The notes: generated by a model from the sequence alone, not told the origin. A DNA stretch of 64,000 nucleotides from Ophryocystis elektroscirrha (GCA_030141585.1 JAQIFP010000004.1:1-64000), one strand, 5' to 3'; positions 44,717 through 57,565 are shown, counted from the stretch's first letter. Translations and numbers: made by a program.

Positions 44717-45114
44717 AAAACTATAAACTTAATAGGTTGAAATTATAAAACTCATAATTATTGATTATTAAACGCATCATAACAAAAATCTATTTTAATC
44801 ATTTTTTCAAGTTTTTTTATTTTTTTTCATTTAATCCTGAAAACTGCCATTCTTTATCTATCATTATTTAGTTAAGTAATATTTTTTATACATATTAGAG
44901 TGTAGTAATATTATTTAATACAAAAAAATATAATTATTTAATGAAAATTGTAAGACCATTGTTAAAAACAATTAGCTTTAATAAAGTATATATTTCCACC
45001 TAAAACTGCTATAGACTATTATTATTTGACACTGGATCAGAAGTCCATTGGACGAATTTACCATTATCGAATTCAACTAAAACAAAAAATGATGATTTAG
45101 GAATAAACGTTTAT
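44717..45114. other. Intergenic region, nothing recognised
   Basis: About 400 bp of AT-rich sequence between the start of the SANT gene and the stop of the MORN gene, both on the minus strand. No open frame, RNA or repeat is recognised. Confidence 0.55.
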
Positions 45115-47558
45115 TCAACTATTAGCAAATATACCTTCTCGATACCAGCGACTCGATCCCCAATATTTACCAATACCGTGCTGAAATCCTTTACGCCACA
45201 TTCCGTCATATTTACATCCATTTGGAAGTTCTAAGACTCCGTGTCCTTCCATCTTTCCCATAACATAGAAACCACTATATTTTTGTTTATTAGGCCATCT
45301 AAACTCAGCATATCCGTGTTGCATATTGTCCTTCCAAGCTCCAATATATATACGACCGTCTTGCCAGGTATATTTTCCAATGCCTTAATTAATTAGTAAA
45401 CCTATGCTAATTTTCATACCTTCAATTTTTCCTTTTTTAAAATTTCCTTCGTACATTTCTTGATTTGGTGCTCTTAAAATACCTACACCGTGTTTTTTAC
45501 CATTCCTAAACATATAAAGTATAGTTTTTTGTTTACATGAATGTTCCAATATATTCTAAACCATCTAATTGTGTCTCATGTCCATAACCTTCACGTTTAT
45601 CTGATTTATAATAACCGCAATATCTAATAAAAGATATATAAAAAGTTAAAGAATAATTACTTTGTTCCATCGTCGAAAGTATATACAGCAAAGCCATGTG
45701 CTTTTCCGTCTGCAAATAAACCTTTGTAAACAAATCTTTTAGATTCATATATTCCATAACCATTAGGTTTTCCGAACTTATATTCACCAATGTGGAAGTT
45801 GCCGCTTTCGTAACATGTTTTTCCAATTCCCTCAGGCTTGTTGTTCTATCATATACATGTAGTTGTAGATAGACATTATACAATTAAAAGACAAACATAT
45901 TAGGATATCTTTTTAAATATAACAGACTATAAATATATTACCTTTAATTCACCAATATATGTAGCACCTTCGTATAATTCAAGTTTTTCATGATCTGGTG
46001 GGATTTCGAACACACGTCCATCTAAAGGATCTTGAGAGAAATCCAATTCCAATAACTCTTTACTAATTTCGCAGATGATTTTTTCAGCAGCTCTAATATC
46101 GAACTTTTCGTCATATGAGCATTGTAGCAGCTCCATAGGTAAATCACACTGCGAAAAAGATAGTTTTATTAATTTAGATGGTATTATAAATTTATTTTTT
46201 TTTTGATATTCTGTTAAAGAATCCATTTTATTAAAATCAGAGTCTATGGACGATATGGACGAAGATTTATTAACAACTACTTTCATCTTAGACTCAGTAT
46301 CCATAGCTTTATTTTGCTCATTTAGTACTTCCGTAGTTTTTTCGTCTTTGAGGGGTAATGACACTGTTTTATTTTCACTACTGGCAGCATTGTCCACTGG
46401 AATATTTTCTTTATTATTTTCATTAGTATCAGGATTGCTGTCTATTATGTCTTTGAACTCTAACTCATCATGCAAATCTGTTTTAGTGTTCTTAGCAAGT
46501 TTACCATTATTGATGGAATTTTCAGATGTCTTTGTTTCACTGTCTGACAAAACTTTTTCTATAGCGGAAGTTGAAGCTACTTGTGAAATCAAATTGCCTC
46601 TGTTCGAAATATCGATTTCTGAATTACTGTCTTTATCCCAAGGAACATTTGTGTCAGGGTTTACATTTTCTTTTTGATAAGATTTTGATTCTAAAGATGT
46701 ATTCATTTCATTCAAAGTTTCTTTGAATGAATTATGCTCTTGTTCTTCTGATGATTTTAAGTCCGAAATTAGCGGGTTTAAGTCATTTTCGTTAACAGAT
46801 CCCGTTTTTTCGGTGGTATCTTCAATTTTAGAGAAATCATTTTTTAAGTTTGATTCTTCGGTATTCGAAGAAACTGTCGTTGAACTTAATTCTTCTTTTT
46901 TGAGAGCTTTTATAGATTTATCAATTTTTTTTGAGGAGCTTTTTTTAGAGTGTTTGCTCTTTAAGGAATCTGTCTTGTCACTAGTTTTATTGTTTGTCGA
47001 GTCTTCCTCATTTGAAGACTTACTAATATTTTCACTAATACTGCTACTACTGTGATTGAGATTATCACCAGATTCAGATAAATTATTGTTTCCTTTGGAC
47101 TCACTGTTGTTCAATAAACAGCTGCTACTTTCACTAGTCTTTTTGACATCTCCTGTTATGCTAGAATTATCAGACTTTTTTTTTTCAATGTCGGAATTTG
47201 CTGCACTATTCTTAGGATTTTTTATATCTGATGTCCCTTCTCTGGTTATTATTTGAGAATTTTCGTTTTCAAGATTGTTGTATTTGTCCTGATCTACATG
47301 CACCAAAAGTGAAGTAGAATCCGCTAATCCTGATGTCAGGTAAGGTGACTTTGACGAATCAGGGAAAGACTCACGAACTTTTTCTTCATACAAATTCGTT
47401 GGTGATGCGCTTTCTTTTGTAGACGTCAATGTATTAGACTGAAGGGGTGTTACATTTGCTTTTTGCAACACTTTCCCATCCTTTTTCAAATCGCTCTTTT
47501 GATGGGAGTCTGGATTATGTTTAGCTGTTTTAACGGGCGCGCTAGAAGTACAACCCAT
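45115..47558 (-). CDS. Dually acylated MORN-repeat protein
   Basis: The protein starts MGCTSSAPVK, a strong N-myristoylation signal with a palmitoylatable Cys3, so it is probably membrane-anchored. Residues about 10-440 are disordered and very rich in Ser, Asn, Glu and Lys. A short folded segment (DLPMELLQCSYDEKFDI) precedes a row of MORN repeats split over small exons: YEGATYIGELK, SGNFHIGEYKFGKPNGYG, DDGTKYCGYYKSDKREGYG, LDGLEYIGTF, EGNFKKGKIEGIGKY, PNKQKYSGFYVMGKMEGHG and PNGCKYDGMWRKGFQHGIG. MORN proteins organise membrane and cytoskeleton contacts, for example at the basal complex and budding sites in protists. The stop follows shortly after the last repeat. The family is clear, the exact cellular role is not. 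Confidence 0.87.
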
Positions 47559-48159
47559 GATTTTAAACCTGTATTAGCACGTTTGCCTGTGCAAACCAAC
47601 GCATGCATGCTTTTAAAATTATTAAATGTTTCTTTGTTATCATATTATATCAAAATTACGAAGTATATATTATTTATTTATTTATTTGTTCAAAAATGTA
47701 AAAAAATAGAGAAATTGTATTTTTATTGCTAATTGTGCGATTATCAGAATTAGGATTTTAGATCTGTAGCTATGACATATGTAAATTTAGTATAGTAACA
47801 TGATTTATGTCTTTGAATAATACTTTTGAAGGAATTCCAGAATTTTACAATTTTATTTGAAGAAATTAGATAAGAAGTTAGCTAAACTTGGCTCTAAAGA
47901 AATAAAATAATTAATACAGCATAATAAAGCCGAATATGACAATAACAAAAAATTAAGCTTGTGCTTTGCTTTTAACTGCGTATAAAATACAATCAAAATT
48001 TATTTTATATTTGATAGCTATAAATTGAATTTAATGGCTTTAACTAATTAATTTGCATTTTTCTAGCTACTAATATTTAATTCAACAATTATCTCTGCAT
48101 TTATTTATTAATAAAAAAAAATTTGTTTAATAAAGTCTAAATCTAAAAACATAATATTT
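47559..48159. other. Intergenic region, nothing recognised
   Basis: About 600 bp of AT-rich sequence between the MORN gene's start and the GET4 stop. No open frame or RNA gene is supported. Confidence 0.55.
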
Positions 48160-49073
48160 TACAAACTGTACATATCAAATAAAACTAAAGAAAATTAAAC
48201 ACAAAATACCTGAAGACACTCTTCCAAAATGAACCTCATCTATTTTCTCAATTAAAGTCATTATATCGGGGTCCCTTCGTAAAACTAAATTGTATTTTGT
48301 TTTCACAGTATCAAAAAATTGAGAATTTGTTATTTTACAAGCCTCGGTTATAAGATAAGCACATTGTATAGGTAATGGGCAGTTAACATCATCGAAGTCA
48401 AACCCCAAATCTATAAGTAAAATTAAGTTCCAAGGAGTTTACCTGAATGATGTAGTATATTTGAAGCAAGAGATACCTGATTAGTCGCTAAATATATCAA
48501 TATAATTCGAAGTGTCAATAAATCCTTTTCGGATTTGTAGCATTCCTCAAACCATGCTTTCAATAAAAGTACGCTTTCGTATGCATCCCTTGAAGCAATG
48601 ACATTTGTCTGAGCAATCCCAAACTGTTTATTATTTATACATGCATGTGCTAAAAGTAAATGCAAAGGTTTTGCTAACTTTCTAATTTGATTATTTTCCA
48701 TATCATTAGTATATAGCCAGTTTAATGCATGCTCCATAAAATCAATCCCCTCTAATGTGGGTTGTTCTTCTTGAGGTTTAAATATATTTTCAATTATATT
48801 AATTAACTTGTCATCTACAGATTGCTCAAATTCTACTAATACTTGTATTAAAAGTATACCGACAGTTGCTGCTAAAGCATACTGATTCCTTTTATTAAAT
48901 TCTCCACTAAATTTATCACAGCAATCTATTGCGTGTATATGTTTTCCTTTTTCCGTGAAACGATACACCATAGCTTTTATAAGTTGAGAAGCATCATAAA
49001 AATTGTCATTATCTAAATATTTATATATCAGGCGTTCTCTCGACTGGGTTAAAGCATCAATTTTTGTTGTCAT
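48160..49073 (-). CDS. GET4: GET4 (tail-anchored protein insertion, BAG6 complex)
   Basis: Two large exons plus a very short last one join at HHS/DLGFDFDDVNCPLPIQCAYL and SS/VLFDMYSL. The protein is an all-helical solenoid of about 290 residues. Matching blocks with GET4 include DNFYDASQLIKAMVYRFTEK (paired helices near the N-terminus) and the C-terminal KYNLVLRRDPDIMTLIEKID followed by FGRV, the equivalent of the LRRDP-x-IG-x-FFG ending of animal GET4. GET4 with GET5 bridges SGT2 to GET3 in handing tail-anchored proteins to the ER. The first ATG of the frame was chosen; a short upstream exon cannot be ruled out. Confidence 0.85.
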
Positions 49074-49535
49074 ATCTGGTTCTTCAGGTACAATAATTAC
49101 GTCAAAAGTTAGGTTTTCTCTTATTGTAAAATATAACTTTAGTTCAAATATAATTGTAAAAAATACACAAATAAATTTATCAATAATAATTTACATTCAA
49201 ATCTTTATTTGTTTCATATTAAACGGCAAATTATAGTGCTAATGAAGAAATATAATAGAATACAAATATACTGTCAAAAAACTTGCTGAGAACAATCATT
49301 TAAAATTTGCAATACATGAAAAAATATGAAATACATAAGTTTGTAATTTTTAAATAATTGCGCCGATTAATTATTATAAAAACATAGACGAATAAACGTA
49401 TTTTTTCTGCTAGAGACTTTGAAAAACTTAAAAAATGGTATTAATCAACAAATAATTGATTGAGTTAGTTTTCTTACTCTTAATATTCATTAAATAAAAG
49501 ATAATTTTTTTTTTCTATTTCTTCAAAGTTACAGC
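49074..49535. other. Intergenic region, nothing recognised
   Basis: About 460 bp of AT-rich sequence between GET4 and the MAPK15 stop. It should hold the GET4 promoter and the kinase 3' end. No feature is recognised. Confidence 0.5.
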
Positions 49536-50786
49536 TCAATTTTCGTGAGTAGATTTTTTACTCTTGTAAGTAACACTAGGATAATTAGGATTACGCGGAA
49601 TATAGTAGTTTTTTCTGTCAAGAGAGTAATAATTTATTACAGACGATGAAGGAGGCATTTCATGTACAAATTTCTTCGTATAGGAATTAGAAGTATTGGA
49701 AGAGATTGTTTCTTTAGATAAAACATTAGAATTATTTGAGGACAATAGTGTCTGACTTGTTACATCACGGACTCTTGAACCACTACGGTAGGCTTGTTTG
49801 TATGTAACAGTAGAGGATGGAGCAGGATTTTGTATTTGGTGGTAATCGTATAAATTACTGGTATATTTATTTGCTGAACTATACCTTGATCTGTTTGGTG
49901 CAGCAACCCTCACATGATTATTAGCTGAGGACGCCGCTGTAGTTACAGGGTTTGAGTGTATATGTGGTTTAGATGTAGAACTACTTATTTGATTTGAACT
50001 GCTCGATAAAAGATGCTGTCCAGATGGATTGCTGTTTAAAAATGAAGCAGTTGAAACAGTAATAGGTCCATTTGATACAGCAGACTTATTAATTACAAGT
50101 GGAGATGAATTTGTAGTTGCAGAGGACATATTCGATGAATTACATATATAATTAGACTCATGTCCGCTAGAAGCGTGATATAAACGACGCTGTTCCTTTT
50201 TCTTTTTTAAAATCTCACTATAGACTTTATCGCGGTATTCTTTAACTTCAAGTCGTTGATTATCGTCAAACGGAATTCTAATGAAACGTAATAATAAAAT
50301 TATTCAATTATTTTGATTCTTTATAATACTGCCAAAAATTATTCAACGTTTTATATTATATTAACACAAATACGTAAATATAGTATAAAACCTTGAATTA
50401 ATGATATTGATAAAAGTAACATATAAGAAAAAAAAACCCTCTTTTAATAATTTTCATAAAGTTAAAATAATGCAGTTAGTAAAGTTATTTAGATTCATAG
50501 CAATTTACATTTATTAACTGTACTGCTTTAAATAGTGTATATTCACCTTATAATACGATTGCAGACAGGTTCATCTTCTGGATTATGAAAGTTGGCCACA
50601 TACATGTGCTTCAAAGCTTCTTCAGCACTGTAAAAATGAGTTATTTTCATTTAAACTCGAACCTCAATCGTTTTATAGGATTGAATTGAAGCAATTTTTT
50701 CAATAAACTTATAGATTCTGGTGATGCTTTTTCAAATGTTTCTTCAAAAGATCTAAAAATACCATAATATAATATTTATTTCAAAA

Positions 50787-50840
<54 letters not shown>

Positions 50841-52019
50841 GACTTTATATAATTACTTAGTTCGTCGAATCCTTAGTGCTTCTAACATGGTCGCAGCAAA
50901 TGGAGACTTGATGGCATCAATATCTTCATTTGAAGGTTTTCCTACCAAAGCAATAATTCGCTCTAATTGATTCATTGTTGATGTTCCAGGAAAAAGAGGT
51001 CTTCCCAAAATTAGTTCGCCATGAATACATCCTAGAGACCACATATCTACTCCTTTTGTGTATCTGCATTCAGAAAAAAATGCAATGATAAGCTAAGCTA
51101 ATAATAATCAAAAAACTATATAACTAGTTTTATAGTAACCAACGTATGTATACTTGTATATATTATTACTTACTTTGTGGAGCCTAGTAATATTTCTGGA
51201 GCGCGATACCATCTAGTTGCTACATAATCTGTTAGAACGGGATTGCCATCATCACGACCTACAGCAACACTTCTTGCCAGCCTAAAGTACAAGTGGTAAC
51301 TATTTGCCATTACATTCACCCAAAATCAGCAACTTTTATTTGACATTCAGCATTAAGCAAGATATTCGATGGTTTCATATCCCTATGTAGCAAATCCCCT
51401 GAAATTAATAATAAAAGATGCTAATTTGATACCTGAATGCATATACTTCAAAGCTTTCAAGAGCTGATAAACAATGTATTGCTTGTGTATTTCCTCCAAT
51501 ATATTTGCGCGAATGACGGCATTTAAATCGGTATCTAAAAATAGTTATTTATCACAAAAGTTGACTTCAGTTTTTTTTGTATATATATATATATATATAT
51601 TACCCATATAATCAAATACTAAATATATATCTTGATCATTGTCAGCTCGTAACACATTCAGTAAACGAACTATATTTTCATGTCCGTTTAATTCTTGTAA
51701 GAACATAATTTCTCGAAATGTTCGCTGAGCGTCAGTTGCATTTTGAAAAGCATCAAATATTTTTTTGAGAGCAACAATTTCACCAGTTCGACGCTCCAAC
51801 GATTTCCATACTATACCGTAAGCCTACAAAAAACCATATTTTTGACTTCAAGTGTATACATATTGAAGTTTGGCTGTACGTAAATACAGGCGTATAAGTA
51901 CAATTACAGCTAAACTCAGACATTTGTTATAGATAGTATATAAATAGCCTTACCCCTTTTCCAAGTTTTTGAAGAATTTCATATTTATAAATAACGTGTC
52001 GGTCAATGCTATCTTTCAT
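49536..52019 (-). CDS. MAPK15: ERK7/ERK8 (MAPK15)-type protein kinase with TDY activation loop
   Basis: Nine or more exons from ATG 52017-52019 to the stop at 49536. Kinase subdomains are complete: the glycine loop [12 protein letters not shown] built across intron 1, catalytic Lys in [19 protein letters not shown] (a sequence typical of MAPK15), [14 protein letters not shown], the DFG motif, and [37 protein letters not shown], then [17 protein letters not shown] follows. The activation-loop TxY is TDY instead of TEY. A Ser/Thr/Asn-rich C-terminal tail of about 240 residues follows, as in ERK7/8, which self-activate and localise to basal bodies and cilia. In apicomplexans the orthologue works at the apical complex. 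The family assignment is firm. Confidence 0.93.
50796..50836. repeat. (TA)n microsatellite in an intron
   Basis: About 19-20 TA repeats in an intron of the MAPK15 gene, immediately upstream of the acceptor on the minus-strand transcript. Confidence 0.85.
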
Positions 52020-52323
52020 TGCTATGCTTGATAATAAATATGTTTATATAATATTTGAAAACATTATTTGATAAAAAACATAAAATAAAGCGAAATCAAG
52101 TAGTTATGAAGCACTAAACGTATTTAGAGAAACAAAGTAATTTCGCATTACAGATAAAACACCTGTCCCATACCTTTTTGAATTGTAAATTTACTACTTA
52201 CAATATTTAATTAATGACCTAAATCTAACTTTATAGTATAATGTAGAAAAAACTAATGATTGAATAAAAGTAAAAACAAAAAAATAATAAACCTAAAGCC
52301 TGAAATATACAAATGCCGACAAA
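52020..52323. other. Intergenic region, nothing recognised
   Basis: About 300 bp between the MAPK15 start and the XPB stop, both on the minus strand. AT-rich and without features I can support. Confidence 0.5.
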
Positions 52324-55300
52324 TTATGATATTCCCAGGATGCTTGACAGATTTGTATTTACTGTAGTGAATTCGTTTTCGTCAAGTTGAGACCGACCGG
52401 ATTCAGAAGGACTAAAATAAATGAATATATATATATATATACACATAATAATTTGATTAATAATTTATAATTGTAACAATCATATTTAACATACTTGTTT
52501 ACTAAAACAACATCATCATCTTCAATATCCATAGCTTGATCATTACTTGATATAATACGTAATAAAAGCTCTTTTTGACGTTGTACAGTGTCATATATCA
52601 AGTTTTCTGACTCTAGAGGAAAAACTGAAATTGGTAAAACTTTATAAGCATAGCCCTACAAAACGTATAATTTGCTTTATTTGTACCGCTAAAATATACA
52701 GTATTATTAAAATAAAAATAGGACTTATGTATAATAAAATATTTGCGTATATGTATAAATTCATATATTTAGATACTTAAGCTATTTTTATTTAAATTTT
52801 TAGAAATTTTAACAAATATCGATTTTTTATTTTACTTGGTCAATAATAAATTGCTGTCTCTTATCTGCGTACAACATCTCTTGTGTATCTTTACTGATAA
52901 GTGAATAAAAAAAAGCATTAAATGTGTCAGGAGATGCAGGCTTGGGTCGTAAGATACGCCCAAGACGTTGAGCTTCTTGTCTTCGTGAGGCAAAATTAAA
53001 CGAAAACTGAATGACTACATTTGCGCATGGGATATCAATGGCATTATCTCCGACTTTAGATAAAAACACGGTATTTAGTGTCAAGCTCGTTTTAAATTTA
53101 TTAAGAATTAACATTCTTTCTTGCATGCCAACTTCTCCAGATATGAAAGGTTTTTTTAGTGTTAAAGCAACTTCTTTTAGAGCAAAAAGATTATCACCAA
53201 ACACAATGATTTTGTCGTTACGAGATTCATGGAAACGTATCAAATATTCACAAACTCTGAGCTTATTAGGATTGCAAACCCATAATTTCCTTTGCTTTGC
53301 ATGAGGACTCTATTATTTTTTTAATAACAAATAATCACTTACTACTAAATATTCCTTATAGAACTCTGCAGTCATAGGGCACCAAACTTCCGAGACTTGA
53401 ACTTTTGCCAAGTAATTCTATAAAAATAATGGAAAAGTCGCACAATTAGATATATATACAAGGAACAAGTATAATTAAAACACAAGAGTTTAAACAAATT
53501 GAATGATATGTTTAGATTAAATTTATATATCAAAGTAACTTACAGCTTCCTGTAATTCAAGCCAATTAGCTTCATATAATTTAGGTCCTATAAGCCATTG
53601 CAAATCGTGAATAAGGCAATCTTCACGAACGAGTGTTGCAGTTAACCCGAGTTTACAGTGAGATTTAACAATATCATTGATCTGAGAATATATAAGTAAT
53701 TTGATTTAAATCACTTTTCGGAATGCTGGTGCAGGAGCAAACTGAACTTCATCAAATATAAGTAACCCCCATTCTCTTTCTCTAACTTCATTTAAAATTC
53801 TTTCTGCGGTAGAAGATCGTTTTCCTGAATACGCCATCATAGTATACGTTGAGATAAGAACAGCGGCTCCATTTGGTAAATCCTAAAAAAAAACAATGAA
53901 AAAATTGTCCGAGCCTTTTAAATTTCAAATTACTTTTTTTTGGTCCGATGTAAGAGTTACAACAATTGAGGGATCTACAGTAGTAAACTCACTAAAAGCT
54001 CTCTTCCATTGATCAACAGCTACAGAGGAGCTAGTAAGAATCATTGCAGATCTTCTGATTGTAGTGGCAGCTGTAATTCCCGTTAAAGTTTTTCCAGCTC
54101 CACAAGGTAAAACAATAATTCCAGACCGTGCTCTACCGTTAGAAAACATTTTTCTTAAAGCTCTTTCCTGTTAAACAAATACAATTATTGTAATTAGTAC
54201 AAATACTTGTATATCAATTAAAACAGCAAATACAATTCAAATATTTGGACACATGTTTGGGCATATATACAAAAATATATATGTCCAAACATATATATAT
54301 ATATTTATATATATATATGTATAGACACAATTAGAGATGTAAAATTAATGTATATGTTTATTCTAAAATGCAAAGTGTATTTAATTATGACAGATGCACA
54401 AAAAACTGGAGTGTAAAGTATAGTAAAGACAATTTATAAACTTACTTGATAATAACGAATGTGCACTGTCGGTTTTAAAGATATCTCCATCATAGGATTT
54501 TTTTGATCGCGAACAAAGTCATATTCTGATAGTAGTGGTCTTCTTAACTCAGATAAAGCACACTCTTTAACACGACCAACTTGATCTGGTTTTATTTCAA
54601 ACAAATATATGTTTTTGACATTTTGCTGCTCCACCACTTCATTTTGTATAAGCTTTTCTTTAGTTTTCATAACTGAATAAACTTCATGTAACTTTGCTGA
54701 ATCATTAATATTTTCTTCCTCTTTCTAAAAACATCAAGCAATTAATAATTGTCAACAATAAAACCCCAAAAAACCTGCAAGTCTATTATAAGGTTACCTG
54801 CTCTGTGTTTATTGACTTAGAATTTTCCAGCGGCTTAGAATTTTCCAGCGGCTTAGAATTTTCTAGTAGCTTAAAATTTTCTGGCGGATTGTCAAGTAAT
54901 TTGGAATTTTCGGGTAGGTTGGAGCCTGTTTTTTCAATGGTTTTTGAGTTTTTTGGAGACTCTACAGTTTTAAAAAAATTTTAGAGCTTATCTTACTATT
55001 GGTAAGAGTCGTTGCTGATTTATAATTGGAGCTTTCAGACAGATTTAACTTTCTTGGAGTATCAAAAGAACATGATTTCAAAATTGGTGTAGAATTCGAA
55101 TCTTGTTCTGGTATCTCAACACAATCTGGGTTTTTTGAATGTTTAGGCAAATTTTGGGATTTTAATGTGTTAGAGTATGAATCTGAATGACTATCAAACA
55201 ACTTTGCTTCCTCAATTACATCCATAACTTGATCTGGACAAGAACTTTCTTCCGGTATATTTTCAGTGATTTTAGGGTTAAGAGATTGTTCACTTTCTAC

Positions 55301-56468
55301 TGCAATTGATGCTTCAGTCTTTTGTTCTAACAGTATTTCATTGCTTGAAGATAAATTTTGAGCGGAATTTGACTCTTTTTGAGTATCTTTAAAAGTACTT
55401 GTATACTGGAATATATCATAGGCTGTCAAAACTTTGTCGAATAAATTTTTCCCATTTAAATCTTTATTACTATCTGACTGTTTTTTCGTCGTAGTAGGCA
55501 GCCTGACCTAAAGTTTTATTTGGCTGATTTGATGTTATTTTAATTCACGTATATACGTATACATAGAATACTTTACTATGCAGCAAAATGAGACATAAGC
55601 TTATAATCAATCAAATAAACATATTCAACTATTATTATTATTATAATACCTGACGAGTAGCCATAGAATTGCGTATACGACTTTCAGCAATGACTGGATT
55701 GGACAGCATATATTCTAAATCCTTACGCGTTGCAGCTTCCAAGAAATAACGATTATTACGTAAAACAATTTTAACTTTTCCAAAGGCATTACCATGATAC
55801 TCTAGTAATTCAATTAAATTACTTGAAATTTGGTTTTTTGCAAACTTATCCAAATTTTTTATAATATCGTCTATCGTGATACCAGTACCAATGGCTGCAT
55901 ACAAAGAAAACACGGTAATTTGAAATTCTTGAATATGCTCTGGGCGAGACAAAGGTTCTGCTATTGCAATTAAAAACTCTTCAGCAGCTTTGCTAGTATT
56001 GTGCATCATTTCAAGATATAAATGACCATTAGGACATACAATAACAGGCTTGTCATTACAATTATCTTTCATTACCATGGAATTTCTAAAATCTAATATA
56101 TTTGACACTAGGCCATTAGTTCTGGTATTTATTGACAAATCAGACTTAGCCAAGTCGGAGGCTAATGGCAAAGTATATTTTGTCGTGGCAGTTGATTTAT
56201 TTATTTGCAATGAAGTGTCCCATAGTTTCTTGCGACCCTTGACAGGTGCCTCAGATATTGCAGATGAGTCTGAATTGGACATGACAGATGTAGCTGCCAT
56301 ATAAGATGAAGTGTTGCTATAAATGCCATTATTCAATAACTTCAATCTTTTTGCACTGCTGAAATTTTCTCTATAATCTCGGGTGTCATTCTCAATTTGA
56401 AAATCATCGCGGCTGATTGAAGATATATTGTCCAAAACAGAGGAAACATGGGATGCTACAGTTTGCAT
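52324..56468 (-). CDS. ERCC3: TFIIH helicase/translocase XPB (ERCC3/Ssl2), divergent motifs
   Basis: About eleven exons from ATG 56466-56468 to TAA 52324-52326. The N-terminal domain is clear ([14 protein letters not shown], then [19 protein letters not shown]). The helicase part follows: [34 protein letters not shown] (Walker A), the Walker B region [22 protein letters not shown] (motif III plus the RED motif), [12 protein letters not shown], and [17 protein letters not shown] (motif VI). XPB is the ATP-driven DNA translocase of TFIIH that opens promoters and works in nucleotide excision repair. Three points are odd: Walker B is DEVQ rather than DEVH; the usual small-residue stretch before [11 protein letters not shown] is NFA; and the linker between the N-terminal and helicase domains is about 170 residues longer than in human XPB. 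The C-terminal tail also ends early. The overall frame is intact, so I read it as a functional gene. Confidence 0.92.
54815..54912 (-). repeat. 18-bp coding minisatellite in XPB linker
   Basis: In the expanded XPB linker an 18-bp unit encoding ENSKPL is repeated. Two copies are identical or nearly so, and further degenerate copies upstream read ENFKLL, DNPP and ENSKLL. The repeat keeps the reading frame and adds polar, disordered sequence. Confidence 0.85.
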
Positions 56469-56849
56469 TTAAAATTCAAATACCTAATATACAACAAAAA
56501 AATTGAAACAAATTGATTCAACACATGGTTTAAGCAAAGTTAGAAATTACGAATTAAGTGATGTAAAATACAGGTTCCCTGCTGTTCAATTAAAAAATAC
56601 TTCAAACTCAAATAAAGCAATTTATTCTCTCTGAATTGTGATTGCTTTTAAATTCTAAGAAAAAATGATCAAATGGTTTTAAACTTATTAAAAAACATAT
56701 TTATTTATTAATAAATAAAAAAATGTGTCTTCTAGCGGACACTATCATATATATGATTATTTTTATAGAAGTACATAATAGAGAAATTTTTTTAAACGTT
56801 TTTGATAAAACTTCACAAGAAAATAAAACGGAAAAATAATTCTATTGAA
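56469..56849. other. Intergenic region, nothing recognised
   Basis: About 380 bp between the XPB start and the Sm D2 stop on the same strand. No feature is recognised. Confidence 0.5.
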
Positions 56850-57565
56850 TTAAACGGGATTTCTTAAAACTAAGATGACAGAGTCACCTCGCAGAAATAA
56901 CTTTGGTATATAGCGATCTTTGTTTATGGGTTGTTTACTAGCATTCTTTTTGTTTTTCTTATTAGTTTTTGGCATTTCAACCCACATTTCACGAACATCA
57001 GTCAAAATCATATTACAGTGTCTATCAAAAGCTTTCACCTAAAACAAAATTACGATTCTTTCACTAGAGTTGCATTAAGGTTTCATAAATTATATGAATA
57101 CTCCACTTAATGAGTTTGTATATAGATATACGTGTATATATAACAGATACATATATTATAAATTATTGAATATACTGAGCTGAACAATTTAGTGCTTTAT
57201 AGCCAAATTTACCCATTAAAATTTATAGATTAATATTATATAAAACTTATTTATTTTTGAACTCAAACAGAGATATATATAGACTTCATTGACTATTTGT
57301 TAATTACCCTAGCTAACAACTTCCGATTATTTCTACAATTGATTAAAACCTGGGAATTTTCGCGAACACTTTCCAATAAAACAGATAATGGCCCTTGAGG
57401 AGGATTATCTTTATCCACAGTAGCCGCTTGATCTGTAAAATGTCATTATGAAAAACGATTATAAAGTGAACAGAATTTAGGTAAACAATTAAAATTATAA
57501 ACTAATCAAAATAAAGTTGTTTTGAATAGTAATTTTAAGAAGAGTATTTTTAACTTACCTGTCAT
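56850..57565 (-). CDS. SNRPD2: Spliceosomal Sm protein D2
   Basis: Three exons. ATG ACA G (57559-57565) splices to [36 protein letters not shown], written in parts: [24 protein letters not shown]. After an intron of about 260 nt comes [19 protein letters not shown] and the ending [16 protein letters not shown]. Sm1 ([17 protein letters not shown]) and Sm2 (LRGDSVI) motifs are complete, and the loop with NKDRYIP is typical of D2. The protein of about 105 residues sits in the heptameric Sm ring of U1, U2, U4 and U5 snRNPs. It lacks only the last few C-terminal residues of the human protein. Confidence 0.96.

Noticed and set aside
46246..47256. Several plus-strand ORFs of 66-143 codons
   Set aside because: They lie antisense to the Ser/Asn-rich part of the MORN gene. 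Their Leu/Ser/Phe-rich composition is the expected mirror of that codon bias.
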